Below, in pieces: positions 1-8,904 of a stretch of 64,000 nucleotides of DNA; the stretch's first letter is position 1, and every line of letters starts with the position of its first letter. The position numbers were made by a program, and so were the translations under genes. The notes below the pieces were generated by a model. That model was not told the origin of the DNA, made no database searches, and saw only the letters and a list, made by a program, of their open reading frames with translations. The DNA comes from CAYXZQ01 sp963717515 (GTDB lineage: Archaea > Nanobdellota > Nanobdellia > Woesearchaeales > DSVV01): contig OY970338.1 of NCBI GenBank assembly GCA_963717515.1, forward strand, positions 372,001 through 436,000, in the 5' to 3' direction.

Positions 1-1659
1 AGAAAAAGCAAAAGCATTTTCAGCAATGCATGGCTTGTTGGATTTGGAGTGATAGTGATAGCATTGATAATCATTGCAGCAGCGATCCTGGTAAACAGGA
101 ACAGCTCAGAATGTCGCGGAGATGTCTGCTCGGCAGATGAGGCTAATTCCGGAGGAAGCGGGATTGTCGTTGCAGAGGTGAACGGGCATGACATATATTC
201 AGGAGATTTCAACAAGACGTATGACCTGTTCCTGTATATGCAGGGAATACCAAAAAGCTACAGCTTCCTCGTTCCTGAGAGCGCTGTACTGAACCAGACG
301 ATAATGCAGCAGATGATATATGACGATGCAACTTCACACGGCTATTCAGCGACATCGCAGGAGGCAGAGAACAACCTGCTCAATGCACTCCAGGCAAACG
401 GGTATACGCTGGACGCATTCAAGGCAACCTTTGTCAATGAAAGCTTCGACTATGATTTCATCACTGAGTACAACAGGAAGACCATGGTGATAAGCAAATA
501 CCTCAATGATACCATACTGAAAGGCATCACAGTGAGCGAGAGCGAAGCCCGGGCCTACTATGATGCGAACATAGGCCAGTTCAACACCTCAGAACAGATC
601 AGGACAAGCCATATCCTTGTAAATTCAAGCGAACTTGCCCAGCAGATAATATCACAGCTTGACAACGGGGCGAATTTCACAGAACTTGCAAAGGAGTACT
701 CAATCGACCCGAGCGTGGCATCAAATGGAGGAGACCTGGGTTATTTCAGCAGGGGGGCCATGGTGCCTGAGTTCGAGGATGCGGCATTCGCCCTCCAGAA
801 CATAGAGGATTATACTGAACAGCCTGTACAGACGCAGTACGGATACCATATCATACTGCTCACAGGCAGGGAGCCTGCTGCCCAGCAGACATTTGACCAG
901 GTCAAAGACCAGATAATGACAGGCCTGCTGCAGCAGAAGCAGAACGATGCAGTCAAGGCCTATATCCAGAGCATGATGGCGAATGCGGACATCAAGATAT
1001 ACCTCAAGGAACAGCCGGCTGCGTCACCTTCGCCTCCACCGTCTGCAGCACCGACATCTGACAAGCCTGTAGTCAAGCTATTCGTGATGTCATACTGTCC
1101 GTACGGAACGCAGATGGAGAAGGGGATGCTTCCGGTCGCCCAGCTTCTCGGCGACAAGATAGATTTCCAGCTAGAGTTCGTGAACTATGCGATGCATGGA
1201 CCAAAGGAGATTACAGAGAACCTCAGGCAGTATTGCATAGAAAAGGAGCAGAAGGACAAATACCTAGATTATCTTAGCTGCTTTTTGAAGCAGAATGACA
1301 GCAGCTCATGCCTGGCAGAGACAGGGATCGACACAGCCAAGCTTGGCACGTGCACAGAAGCGACAGACCAGCAATACAGCATCACACAGAACATGCAGAA
1401 CCCCAAAGGGCCCTATCCGGCATTCCTGATAGATGATGCCGACAACAAGAAGTACGGTGTGGGCGGCTCACCCACGCTTGTCATCAATGACGTGACTGTG
1501 TCGTCTTCAAGGGACTCAGCAAGCCTGCTTGCGACTGTCTGCAACGCATTCGATGTCCAGCCAGAGCAGTGCAGCGCAAAGCTCTCTGCAGACTCTCCAT
1601 CGCCTGGTTTCGGCTACAAGACGACAGGAACAACTGCGCAGGCGGACTGCACAGCATAG
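1..1659 (+). CDS. Membrane-anchored parvulin peptidyl-prolyl isomerase with C-terminal thioredoxin-like domain (5' partial)
   Basis: The frame is open to base 1, so the true start lies upstream; the first candidate start inside the window is GTG at 49. The visible N-terminus is a membrane helix after a short basic stretch, which should place the rest outside the cell. A SurA/PrsA-like helical part follows, then a parvulin domain at about residues 182-275 (counted from GTG 49) with the motifs TSHILV, GGDLGYF and YGYHIILL. After a Pro/Ser/Ala linker (about 322-338) comes a thioredoxin-like domain with CPYG at 350-353, GGSPT with the presumed cis-Pro near 475, and several more Cys. The family knowledge is that parvulins isomerise prolyl bonds and that CxxC thioredoxin folds exchange disulfides. 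A joint role in folding or disulfide formation of exported proteins is inferred. CPYG lacks the second Cys of CxxC, so a partner Cys elsewhere may be used. Confidence 0.85.
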   Translation, partial: RKSKSIFSNAWLVGFGVIVIALIIIAAAILVNRNSSECRGDVCSADEANSGGSGIVVAEVNGHDIYSGDFNKTYDLFLYMQGIPKSYSFLVPESAVLNQTIMQQMIYDDATSHGYSATSQEAENNLLNALQANGYTLDAFKATFVNESFDYDFITEYNRKTMVISKYLNDTILKGITVSESEARAYYDANIGQFNTSEQIRTSHILVNSSELAQQIISQLDNGANFTELAKEYSIDPSVASNGGDLGYFSRGAMVPEFEDAAFALQNIEDYTEQPVQTQYGYHIILLTGREPAAQQTFDQVKDQIMTGLLQQKQNDAVKAYIQSMMANADIKIYLKEQPAASPSPPPSAAPTSDKPVVKLFVMSYCPYGTQMEKGMLPVAQLLGDKIDFQLEFVNYAMHGPKEITENLRQYCIEKEQKDKYLDYLSCFLKQNDSSSCLAETGIDTAKLGTCTEATDQQYSITQNMQNPKGPYPAFLIDDADNKKYGVGGSPTLVINDVTVSSSRDSASLLATVCNAFDVQPEQCSAKLSADSPSPGFGYKTTGTTAQADCTA

Positions 1660-1837
1660 TTGCAGGCGAATATCGGGACCGGCCTGATGAAGGGAAGAAG
1701 ATAGAGGAAGCGTCCAAAAGCAGGCACAGGGGCAATATAATTGAAGACCAGATTGGTCTTCCCGGGCCTGATGGCATGCATGATGCTGACAGCAACAGTC
1801 ATGTGGCTCAAAATAAAGAGCCAGAACAGGTGATAGG

Positions 1838-2824
1838 ATGAACAGCGAAATACAGGAACTCAACTCAAGGGCAGAGGCATATGCTGAAAAGGTAAGGAAG
1901 ATCCACAAAGAGATCTCCAGGGTGATCGTCGGACAGGACGAAGTGGTCGGGAAGATGCTGATAGCCCTGATATCGAACGGCCACATACTCATAGAGGGAG
2001 TCCCGGGGCTAGCTAAGACCCTGATGATAAAGACATTATCCGAGTGCATGGACAGCGGCTTTGTCAGGATCCAGTTCACTCCCGACCTTCTCCCAGCAGA
2101 CATCACAGGCACTAAGATCTATGAGCACAAGTCGTCGAGCTTCAAGACTGTGAAGGGGCCTGTATTCACCAATTTTGTCCTTGCAGACGAGATAAACAGG
2201 GCGCCACCGAAGGTCCAGAGCGCGCTTCTCGAGTCCATGCAGGAACGGCAGGTCAGCATCCAGGGAGAGACCCTGAGGCTTCCTGAACCATTCATGGTCC
2301 TTGCAACGCAGAATCCCATCGAGAGCGAAGGGACCTACAAGCTTCCAGAGGCGCAGGTAGACAGGTTCATGTTCAAGATACTTATCGACTATCCTGATAA
2401 GGACAATGAGGTGCAGATAATAGACAGGTTCACCGAGGGCAATGATGTCAGCATATCGAGACAGGTCTCTGCAAAAGAGATCATCGAGATGCAGCAGTTC
2501 AACAGACAGGTCTATGCCGACAGGAAGATCAAGGAATATGTGGCTGAGCTGGTCGATGCAACCAGGCATCCAGAAAGATACGGGCTCGACATCAACGGGC
2601 ACATAGAATATGGGGCCTCGCCAAGGGCCTCATTATGGCTGATCCTTGCTGCAAAAGCACATGCGATGGTCAATGGCAGGGGATACGTGAAACCTGAGGA
2701 TGTGAAGGCCATTGCCTATGATGTGTTGAGGCACAGGATAATACTGACCTACGAGGCAGAAGCCGAAGAGAAGACGAGCGATGAGATAATAACCCTCATC
2801 CTCGACACGATAAAGGTACCCTGA
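1838..2824 (+). CDS. moxR: MoxR-family AAA+ ATPase
   Basis: This 328-residue protein has the MoxR layout: Walker A GVPGLAKT at about 54-61, Walker B VLADEIN near 114-120, sensor-1 ATQNP at 156-160, and a C-terminal helical lid with the GASPRAS motif. MoxR ATPases act as chaperones that activate or load von Willebrand factor A proteins. That fits the DUF58 and VWA genes in the same operon. The ATG at 1838 follows a GGTGAT Shine-Dalgarno motif. The stop is one base before the next gene. The 178 bases upstream, after the parvulin gene, show no gene. Confidence 0.93.
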   Translation: MNSEIQELNSRAEAYAEKVRKIHKEISRVIVGQDEVVGKMLIALISNGHILIEGVPGLAKTLMIKTLSECMDSGFVRIQFTPDLLPADITGTKIYEHKSSSFKTVKGPVFTNFVLADEINRAPPKVQSALLESMQERQVSIQGETLRLPEPFMVLATQNPIESEGTYKLPEAQVDRFMFKILIDYPDKDNEVQIIDRFTEGNDVSISRQVSAKEIIEMQQFNRQVYADRKIKEYVAELVDATRHPERYGLDINGHIEYGASPRASLWLILAAKAHAMVNGRGYVKPEDVKAIAYDVLRHRIILTYEAEAEEKTSDEIITLILDTIKVP

Positions 2825-2825
2825 A

Positions 2826-3812
2826 ATGGCGTTGATTGAGGTAAAAGGGCTCACGAAGAGATTCGGCAAGTTCACGGCAGTCGACAGTCTGAGCTTTGAT
2901 ATCGAGAAAGGTGAGATCTTCGGGTTTTTGGGGCCGAACGGCGCAGGCAAGACAACCACGATATCCATGATAGTCACGATACTTGAGCCGACGTCAGGGA
3001 CAGCCATTGTCGACGGCAAAGACATAATAAAGGACAAGGACGAGGTCAGGAAGATGATAGGCATAGTTTTCCAGGACCCAAGCCTTGACGAGGAACTTAC
3101 AGCCTACGAGAACATGGAGTTCCATGGCGTATTGTACGACGTGAACAGGGAGCTCAGGGAAAGAAGGACAGCAGAGCTCCTGAAGCTAGTCGACCTGGAT
3201 TCAAGGAAAAACGATCTCGTGAAGAGTTTCTCAGGAGGGATGAAGAGGAGGCTAGAGATTGCAAGGGGACTTCTCCATCATCCGAAGATACTTTTCCTCG
3301 ACGAGCCCACAGTTGGCCTTGACCCGCAGACCAGGAACCACATTTGGGGCTACATAAAGAAACTAAACGAGGAGGAAGGCATAACCATAATCCTAACGAC
3401 GCATTACATGGACGAGGCAGAGAAGCTTGCGACAAGGATAGCGATAATCGACAACGGCAAGTCCATTGCCATGGACACGCCGGACAACCTCAAGGAGAGC
3501 CTGAAGGGAGATACTGTGTCACTCATATGCAGCGAGCCTGCAAAGATTGCTGACAGCCTCGCAAGGATGAGCTGGATAAGCAAGATAAAGACCCATGACA
3601 GCACGATAAGCATCAACGTTGACAAGGTCGAGGAGAAGCTACCAATAATCTTAAAGGAGCTCGACAGGATGGACGCTGAAATCAAATCAATATCCATAAA
3701 GAAGCCGAACCTTGAAGATGTCTTCCTAAACCTGACAGGAAAGACCATCAGGGAGGAAGAGGCAAGCACAAAGGATGCGATGAGGCTCAGAAGGAGGATG
3801 TGGAGAAGATGA
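2826..3812 (+). CDS. ABC transporter ATP-binding protein (DrrA/ABC-2 type)
   Basis: An ATP-binding cassette occupies the first 220 residues or so: Walker A GPNGAGKT at 36-43, a Q-loop VFQDPS, signature FSGGMK at 135-140, Walker B ILFLDE at 155-160, D-loop GLDP and H-loop TTHYMDE. The C-terminal 100 residues resemble the regulatory extension of DrrA/CcmA-type exporters and end with the family-typical NLEDVFLNLTGK. The protein should drive the permease encoded next, whose start overlaps this stop. The exported substrate cannot be read from the sequence; drugs, lipids or polysaccharides are typical for the family. Its place between moxR and DUF58 is unusual for a MoxR operon. Confidence 0.93.
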   Translation: MALIEVKGLTKRFGKFTAVDSLSFDIEKGEIFGFLGPNGAGKTTTISMIVTILEPTSGTAIVDGKDIIKDKDEVRKMIGIVFQDPSLDEELTAYENMEFHGVLYDVNRELRERRTAELLKLVDLDSRKNDLVKSFSGGMKRRLEIARGLLHHPKILFLDEPTVGLDPQTRNHIWGYIKKLNEEEGITIILTTHYMDEAEKLATRIAIIDNGKSIAMDTPDNLKESLKGDTVSLICSEPAKIADSLARMSWISKIKTHDSTISINVDKVEEKLPIILKELDRMDAEIKSISIKKPNLEDVFLNLTGKTIREEEASTKDAMRLRRRMWRR

Positions 3813-4552
3813 ACAAGACATACATCATCTGGCTGAGGGAGCTCAAGAAGTACGTCAGGAGCAGGAGCAGGGTGATAGGGAGCCTCGGGATGCCTCTTTT
3901 ATTCCTGTTCGCACTCGGTTTCGGGCTGAACTCATTCATCAATGTAAACGGCAGCAACTACCTGGAGTTCATCTTCCCGGGAATAATCGCAATGAGCGTG
4001 CTCATGACTTCAATGTCATCGGGAATATCTGTCATATGGGACAAGCAGTTCGGGTTCATGAAGGAGATGCTCGTCGCGCCTGTAAGCAGGACTGAGATTG
4101 TGATAGGAAAGACCCTGGGAGGGGCGACCACGGCAGTTATCCAGGGGCTTCTCATATTCATCATATCGATGTTCATCGGAGTGAAGATACAGAGCTTTTC
4201 AGGGCTTGCTATCGCAATATTCTTCATGGTCCTCATTGGATTCACTTTCACTGCCCTTGGCATGGCCTTTGCCTCCAGGATGGAGGACATGCAGGCTTTC
4301 CCGCTCGTCATGAATTTCGTGGTGATGCCCATGTTCTTCCTGTCAGGTGCGCTTTTCCCGATCGACGGCATACCTGGCATACTGAAGGTGCTCACTTACA
4401 TCGACCCGCTCACCTACGGCGTGGATGCCCTGAGATACGGGCTCATAGGCGTGACGCATATAGGCATATGGGTTGACCTAATCGTGCTGGGCGCATTCTG
4501 CACAGCAGCCTTAACTCTCGGGACCTATCTCTTCAACAGGACATCTGTCTGA
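3809..4552 (+). CDS. ABC-2 type transporter permease
   Basis: About 247 residues with six predicted membrane helices and the ABC-2 pattern: a cytoplasmic N-terminus, an inter-helix stretch with FMKEMLVAPVSR typical of DrrB-like permeases, and a late motif around DPLTYGVDALRY. It pairs with the ATPase encoded just upstream. I chose ATG 3809, which overlaps the upstream stop as ATGA and lies 11 bases after AAGGAGG. An in-frame GTG at 3800 is possible but sits too close to that ribosome-binding site. Confidence 0.9.
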   Translation: MNKTYIIWLRELKKYVRSRSRVIGSLGMPLLFLFALGFGLNSFINVNGSNYLEFIFPGIIAMSVLMTSMSSGISVIWDKQFGFMKEMLVAPVSRTEIVIGKTLGGATTAVIQGLLIFIISMFIGVKIQSFSGLAIAIFFMVLIGFTFTALGMAFASRMEDMQAFPLVMNFVVMPMFFLSGALFPIDGIPGILKVLTYIDPLTYGVDALRYGLIGVTHIGIWVDLIVLGAFCTAALTLGTYLFNRTSV

Positions 4553-4557
4553 TAAAA

Positions 4558-5445
4558 ATGCAGGGAATAACAGAAGTCAAGGATGTAATAAAGCAAGTAA
4601 GGAAAATAGAGATTAAGACCAGGCACCTGGTAGACGGGCTGATTGCAGGCAGCTACCATTCCATATTCAGGGGGCAGGGAATAGAGTTCTCAGAGATAAG
4701 GGATTACAGGCCAGGCGACGATATCAGGGCCATTGACTGGAAAGTCACAGCAAGGTTCAACAGGCCTTTCATCAAGGAATTCATAGAAGAGAGGGACCTC
4801 AGGGTGTATTTCGCATTCGACTTCTCTTCCTCGGGAAGCTTCGGAAATACTGTGGAGAAGAGACGGAGGGCAATCGAGCTCACAGCGACACTCATGTTCT
4901 CTGCTGTAAGGAACAATGACAATGCGGGGCTGTTCATATTCACTGACGACGTAGAGAGGTATTTCCCTGCAAAGAAAGGCAGGAGGTATGCTCTCTCGAT
5001 GATAAGCAGCCTTGTCTCCCACGAACCTGTATCGAAGATGACAGGCATAGGACAGTCGCTTTCCAGGATAGGAAATGTCCTGAAGAAGAGAAGCATCATA
5101 TTCGTGATATCTGACTTCTATGACAAGGGATTTTCACGGGCATTGAGAATGCTCGCAAACAGGCATGATGTCATTGCTGTGAAGGTCACAGACAGGAGGG
5201 AAATGGAATTGCCTGACGTGGGGCTCATCCAGCTCGAGGATGAGGAGACAGGCGAACAGATGCTTGTCGACACGTCGGATGCCGGATTCAGGAAGGATTA
5301 CAGGAAGCTCATGAGAAGGGAGGAGAAGAGGCTTGCTGGAGTATTCAGGAAAAACAGGATCGACGTCGTCAGCATTGTCTCTGACGAACCTTATGAGCTG
5401 CCGCTCCGGAAATTCTTCAGGACAAGACAGAGGAGGATGGCTTGA
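4558..5445 (+). CDS. DUF58 domain protein (VWA-like)
   Basis: This 295-residue soluble protein carries the DUF58 hallmark near residues 42-65 (GIEFSEIRDYRPGDDIRAIDW), followed by a von Willebrand A-like fold beginning FAFDFSSSGSFG. DUF58 proteins are nearly always found with MoxR and VWA proteins and are thought to act with them at the membrane. It lies five bases after the permease gene and overlaps the next gene by ATGA. The metal site DFSSS departs slightly from the classical DxSxS motif but keeps the Asp and Ser positions. Confidence 0.9.
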   Translation: MQGITEVKDVIKQVRKIEIKTRHLVDGLIAGSYHSIFRGQGIEFSEIRDYRPGDDIRAIDWKVTARFNRPFIKEFIEERDLRVYFAFDFSSSGSFGNTVEKRRRAIELTATLMFSAVRNNDNAGLFIFTDDVERYFPAKKGRRYALSMISSLVSHEPVSKMTGIGQSLSRIGNVLKKRSIIFVISDFYDKGFSRALRMLANRHDVIAVKVTDRREMELPDVGLIQLEDEETGEQMLVDTSDAGFRKDYRKLMRREEKRLAGVFRKNRIDVVSIVSDEPYELPLRKFFRTRQRRMA

Positions 5446-6395
5446 TGACAGGATTCGACCATCCATGGGTCCTGTTTTTTCTTATCTCTGTGCCTGTCCT
5501 GTTCTATGCATATCTGAGAGTCATAAGAAATAGGAAGAAGGCTGCAATCAAGTTCAGCAACCTGGGGTTCATCAAGTCAGCTCTCGGGGACAGGAAGAAG
5601 TCAAGGAGGAATGATATACTGTTCTATCTTGCGCTTCTAGTGCTCGTCCTAATGATCGTCGGATTTGCCAACCCCCACATCCCCCTGACCCAGGAGAAGG
5701 AAGGTGTCAATGTCGTGCTTGTGATGGATGTCTCGGGAAGCATGCAGGCGACAGACTACAAGCCATCGAGGCTTGAGGCAGCAAAGAAGTCGGCAGAGAT
5801 CCTGCTTGAATCCCTGAAGGAGAAGGATGATGCAGGCATCGTGACATTCGAATCAGGTGCGACGACAGCAGCATACCTCAGCCCATACAAGGACAGGGTC
5901 CTGGAGAAACTCAGGAGCATTGCGCCCAAGAATGGCCAGACAGCCATAGGCGATGGTCTGAGCCTGGGAATCGACATGGCAACATCCATCCCCAACAAGA
6001 AGAAGGTGGTCATTCTGCTGTCTGACGGCGTGAACAATGCAGGTGTGATAAGCCCTGCAGAGGCTGCGGCATTCGCCAAGTCCAACAATATCCAGGTGTA
6101 CACCATCGGCATGGGATCGCAGGGCAAGACCATCCTCGGCTATGACTGGTTCGGAAACCCGCAGTATGCAGAGCTTGACGAGAGCACTTTGAAAGGGATT
6201 GCCGACCAGACAGGAGGGAAATACTTCAAGTCAGTCGACGACAAGACCCTCGACGAGATATACAAGAACATCAGCCAGGACATAAAGAGGGAAAAAGAGG
6301 AGACAGGCATCAAGGATTGGTTCTTCCTTGCTGCTGTCGTCGTGTTTTTGATTTACCTGTATTTGAGATACGGAGGCAGGAGGATAATACAATGA
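5442..6395 (+). CDS. VWA domain membrane protein (BatA-like)
   Basis: The 317 residues begin with two hydrophobic segments, then a von Willebrand factor A domain with a complete MIDAS motif (DVSGSM, later the T in GQTAIGDG and the D in LLSDGVNNAG). A single membrane helix ends the protein close to a basic RYGGRR tail. This is the BatA/BatB arrangement, in which MoxR-type ATPases are believed to act on the metal-binding VWA domain. The start overlaps the DUF58 stop (ATGA) and the stop overlaps the next start in the same way, so translation is probably coupled across the three genes. Confidence 0.92.
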   Translation: MMTGFDHPWVLFFLISVPVLFYAYLRVIRNRKKAAIKFSNLGFIKSALGDRKKSRRNDILFYLALLVLVLMIVGFANPHIPLTQEKEGVNVVLVMDVSGSMQATDYKPSRLEAAKKSAEILLESLKEKDDAGIVTFESGATTAAYLSPYKDRVLEKLRSIAPKNGQTAIGDGLSLGIDMATSIPNKKKVVILLSDGVNNAGVISPAEAAAFAKSNNIQVYTIGMGSQGKTILGYDWFGNPQYAELDESTLKGIADQTGGKYFKSVDDKTLDEIYKNISQDIKREKEETGIKDWFFLAAVVVFLIYLYLRYGGRRIIQ

Positions 6396-7939
6396 GGCTG
6401 TTGGTGGCCCTTTTTGTGGTTGTTCTGCTGGTTCCCCTGGTGCATGCAGGGGACATCACTTTGAGCCTTAACCAGTCTGATTATTATTTTCCTGTCGGGA
6501 CCCAGTCAGCGATAGGTCTTCATGCTGAGAACTCCTATAATTCGACTGTCAAAGGCAACCTGGGATATACGATAACGCAGTCCATCAACCAGGGAGGCAT
6601 GCAGTACCAGAGCTCGAATAGGAAATCCACGACTTTCTCTATAAAAAATGGGAAGAGTACAATCGGCCTGGGATTCGGGACTTCTGACAGTCCACTGGTG
6701 TTGTCTGTGAGCATGAGCTTCACCTATGAGGACAACGGTACAAGGGAGGTGGACCTGGGGGATATCAAGATACATTTCGTAGAGAACAGCTCACAGCAAC
6801 AAACCCAGCAGAACCAGGTAAAGAGCTCATCACAGAAAACACAGGCAAGCCAACAGCAGACAGACCCCTTTGCCCAGCAGGAGAAGGAGATGCAGCAGAT
6901 GCTGAACCAGATGACAGGAAACCAGCAACAAACCCAGCAGCCCTCTGAGAGCGACCAGCAGAAGCTCCAGAACAGCCAGATGAACCAGGACAGCTCTGCA
7001 CTCAAGAAGCAGATGCAGGAACAGGTCCAGAAAGAGCAGCAGATGCAGAAAAATTTCCAGAGACAGGTGGCCCAGGACCCGGAATTCCAGCAGGCTCATC
7101 AGGAACTTATGAACCAGGGCTATAATCTCACAGGGGCGAGCCTGGATCCAACATCGAATAATACAGGAAGTTTTAAGCTCGACTACCAGAACAAGGCTGG
7201 CCAGAATGCGTCGCTTTCGGGTCAGATGCAGAACGGTTCGATGCATAGCATTCAGAAGGACACGCCCGAGACTAGGAAGCAGATGCTTGAGCTGCTGTAC
7301 AATGATTCACGGTTCAAGAAGTTTAACAAGACATTGTATGGCGAGGGGTTTTCTTTGCAGGGTGCTGATGTGTCGTTTTCTGAGAACATGACGAATGTGC
7401 AGGTGAATTATGGAGATGGGAACAATCAGACAGCAGGGATAAGGGGAGATATCGAGAATGAGACTGTGAAGGATGTCGTGCTTATCGATGGCAATGGCAA
7501 GGTCATGAAGAGCTACTGGTGGCTGCTGATTGTTTTAGCTGGGATTCTGGTCATTGGGTATCTTGGCTATATGAAATTTGCAAAGAAAGCAAAAACAGAG
7601 GAGACTGAAGATAAAAAGATTGTGAAGAAGCCCTTTGATTATAAAAAAGAAGCGCGAGCAATGCTCGAGAAGGCAGGCAAGCTGTTCTCTGAGAAGAGGT
7701 ACAAGGATGCCTACATGACAGCAGGTCAGGCCCTTCGGTTGTTCCTGAACTACGAGAACGGACTTGAGAAAGAGACCACGAATGATGAGATAATCGAGCA
7801 CCTCAGGAAGGAAAAGAAGGACTTCAAGGATGCCAAGGACTGCTTCGACCTGTGTTCGCTCGTCGAATTCGCCAAATACAAGGCAAACAAGAAGGACTTT
7901 GATAAGATTATGATGTATGCAGGGAAAGTGATTGGGTGA
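6392..7939 (+). CDS. Secreted/anchored Gln-rich protein with C-terminal DUF4129-like cytoplasmic domain
   Basis: About 515 residues. The N-terminus is a signal peptide ending near VHAG. A predicted beta-rich exposed region follows, then a very Gln-rich stretch at about residues 125-250. A membrane helix with the core WWLLIVLAGILVIGYLGY lies at about 379-398, and the last 100 residues form a helical domain with the pattern A..ALRLFLNYENGLEKETTNDE that recalls DUF4129 and BatD-like tails. I chose ATG 6392, which forms ATGA with the upstream stop and follows AGGCAGGAGG. An in-frame upstream start would run through the preceding coding region. As last gene of the MoxR-DUF58-VWA operon it is probably the cell-surface partner; its ligand is unknown. 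Confidence 0.85.
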   Translation: MRLLVALFVVVLLVPLVHAGDITLSLNQSDYYFPVGTQSAIGLHAENSYNSTVKGNLGYTITQSINQGGMQYQSSNRKSTTFSIKNGKSTIGLGFGTSDSPLVLSVSMSFTYEDNGTREVDLGDIKIHFVENSSQQQTQQNQVKSSSQKTQASQQQTDPFAQQEKEMQQMLNQMTGNQQQTQQPSESDQQKLQNSQMNQDSSALKKQMQEQVQKEQQMQKNFQRQVAQDPEFQQAHQELMNQGYNLTGASLDPTSNNTGSFKLDYQNKAGQNASLSGQMQNGSMHSIQKDTPETRKQMLELLYNDSRFKKFNKTLYGEGFSLQGADVSFSENMTNVQVNYGDGNNQTAGIRGDIENETVKDVVLIDGNGKVMKSYWWLLIVLAGILVIGYLGYMKFAKKAKTEETEDKKIVKKPFDYKKEARAMLEKAGKLFSEKRYKDAYMTAGQALRLFLNYENGLEKETTNDEIIEHLRKEKKDFKDAKDCFDLCSLVEFAKYKANKKDFDKIMMYAGKVIG

Positions 7940-7975
7940 GTTTTAACAAATCTGATACAGGATTCATTCTCTCTT

Positions 7976-8449
7976 CTACAGCAATTTCCTCAACAATTCA
8001 GGCATTGCATCATGTATATGGTCCACTGTCTCGAAAGCGTGTTTCCTGATCATGTGCCTGGCATCATTCAACCAGGTTATTCCAGGAAACTTCTCGTCGA
8101 AATCCAGCACACCCTCCTTCTTTCCGACAGCCAGCTCGTTGAACAAAGGCACAGAGATCCCGAATCTCTCCTTTATGTAATCCTGGTGATTCTTGTTCAT
8201 GGCTATTATGACATCGCTTTTCTCAACCAGCCCATTTGTGAGCTGCTTGTATCTGTGTTCCTCATTGATACCATAGTATGCGAGCCTTTCCCTTGTCTCT
8301 GGCAGGACCTCCTGGGGAACTGTATCTATGCCAGCTGAATCAACTGAAAAACCGTCAATCCCATTCTTTATGAGATAATCCTTCATGCATTTCTCAGCAG
8401 CCATGCTCCGGAAGACATTGCCTGTGCAGACGAACAAGATCCTTTTCAT
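7976..8449 (-). CDS. Low-molecular-weight protein tyrosine phosphatase family (phosphatase or arsenate-reductase-like)
   Basis: A 157-residue protein starting with the phosphate-binding loop VCTGNVFRS, which keeps the C-x5-R-S pattern (Cys8, Arg14). The usual late Asp-Pro general-acid motif appears altered (NDARHM instead of DP), so activity is less certain. The fold is shared by tyrosine phosphatases, arginine phosphatases and arsenate reductases; the substrate is not clear. A TATA-like GATATATAATC on the minus strand lies about 25 bases before the start codon, suggesting a nearly leaderless transcript. The gene converges on the MoxR operon. Confidence 0.8.
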   Translation of the reverse strand: MKRILFVCTGNVFRSMAAEKCMKDYLIKNGIDGFSVDSAGIDTVPQEVLPETRERLAYYGINEEHRYKQLTNGLVEKSDVIIAMNKNHQDYIKERFGISVPLFNELAVGKKEGVLDFDEKFPGITWLNDARHMIRKHAFETVDHIHDAMPELLRKLL

Positions 8450-8566
8450 AAAAGATTAAGAATGCCCGGGGATTATATATCTTTCGGCATAAATCAGGCA
8501 TTGATTACCATGGTGAAGTGGTCAATACAATAAGGTTTATATATATCCTTGTCCAGCAAAAAATGC

Positions 8567-8881
8567 ATGGGGGAAGACAGAAAGAATCTCAGGATTCTGA
8601 TATGTGATATGTTTTCAGGATTCTATGCATATGCATCCCTGGCTCCACCTGTATTTGAAGCGCTAAATGACCTGCTGAAAGATAATTATATGTGTCTTGG
8701 GCAGTTCATGGGCATGATGCCTGAAAAAGAACCTGTTGACCTGCCTGCAAACTGCTGGCGCTATGACAGGAGATATTATGATGAGCTGCAGACAGTAAAA
8801 CTGCAAAAACAGAGATACACCAGCCATAAGGTTTATACAGGCAACCTCATGCAGAAGCAATATTCTCTCAACAGCCATTGA
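8567..8881 (+). CDS. Small protein of unknown function
   Basis: An open frame of about 104 residues with no family I recognise. It starts MGEDRKNLRILICDMFSGFYAYAS and ends with a Lys/Gln/Tyr-rich tail. ATG 8567 was preferred over the in-frame TTG 8549 because a TATA-like TTTATATATATCC at 8537-8549 would place the transcript start just before it. Support is only the promoter, the length and an amino-acid mix that looks coding; no operon partner is present. Confidence 0.45.
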   Translation: MGEDRKNLRILICDMFSGFYAYASLAPPVFEALNDLLKDNYMCLGQFMGMMPEKEPVDLPANCWRYDRRYYDELQTVKLQKQRYTSHKVYTGNLMQKQYSLNSH

Positions 8882-8904
8882 TAAAAAAGAAAAAAGCCCC
8901 CTTG
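8882..8904 (-). terminator. T-rich terminator of the candidate RNA
   Basis: On the minus strand the last stem of the candidate RNA (CAAGGGG side at 8898-8904) is followed directly by a T-rich run interrupted by single C and A bases. Archaeal transcription commonly ends at T-tracts. Confidence 0.45.
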
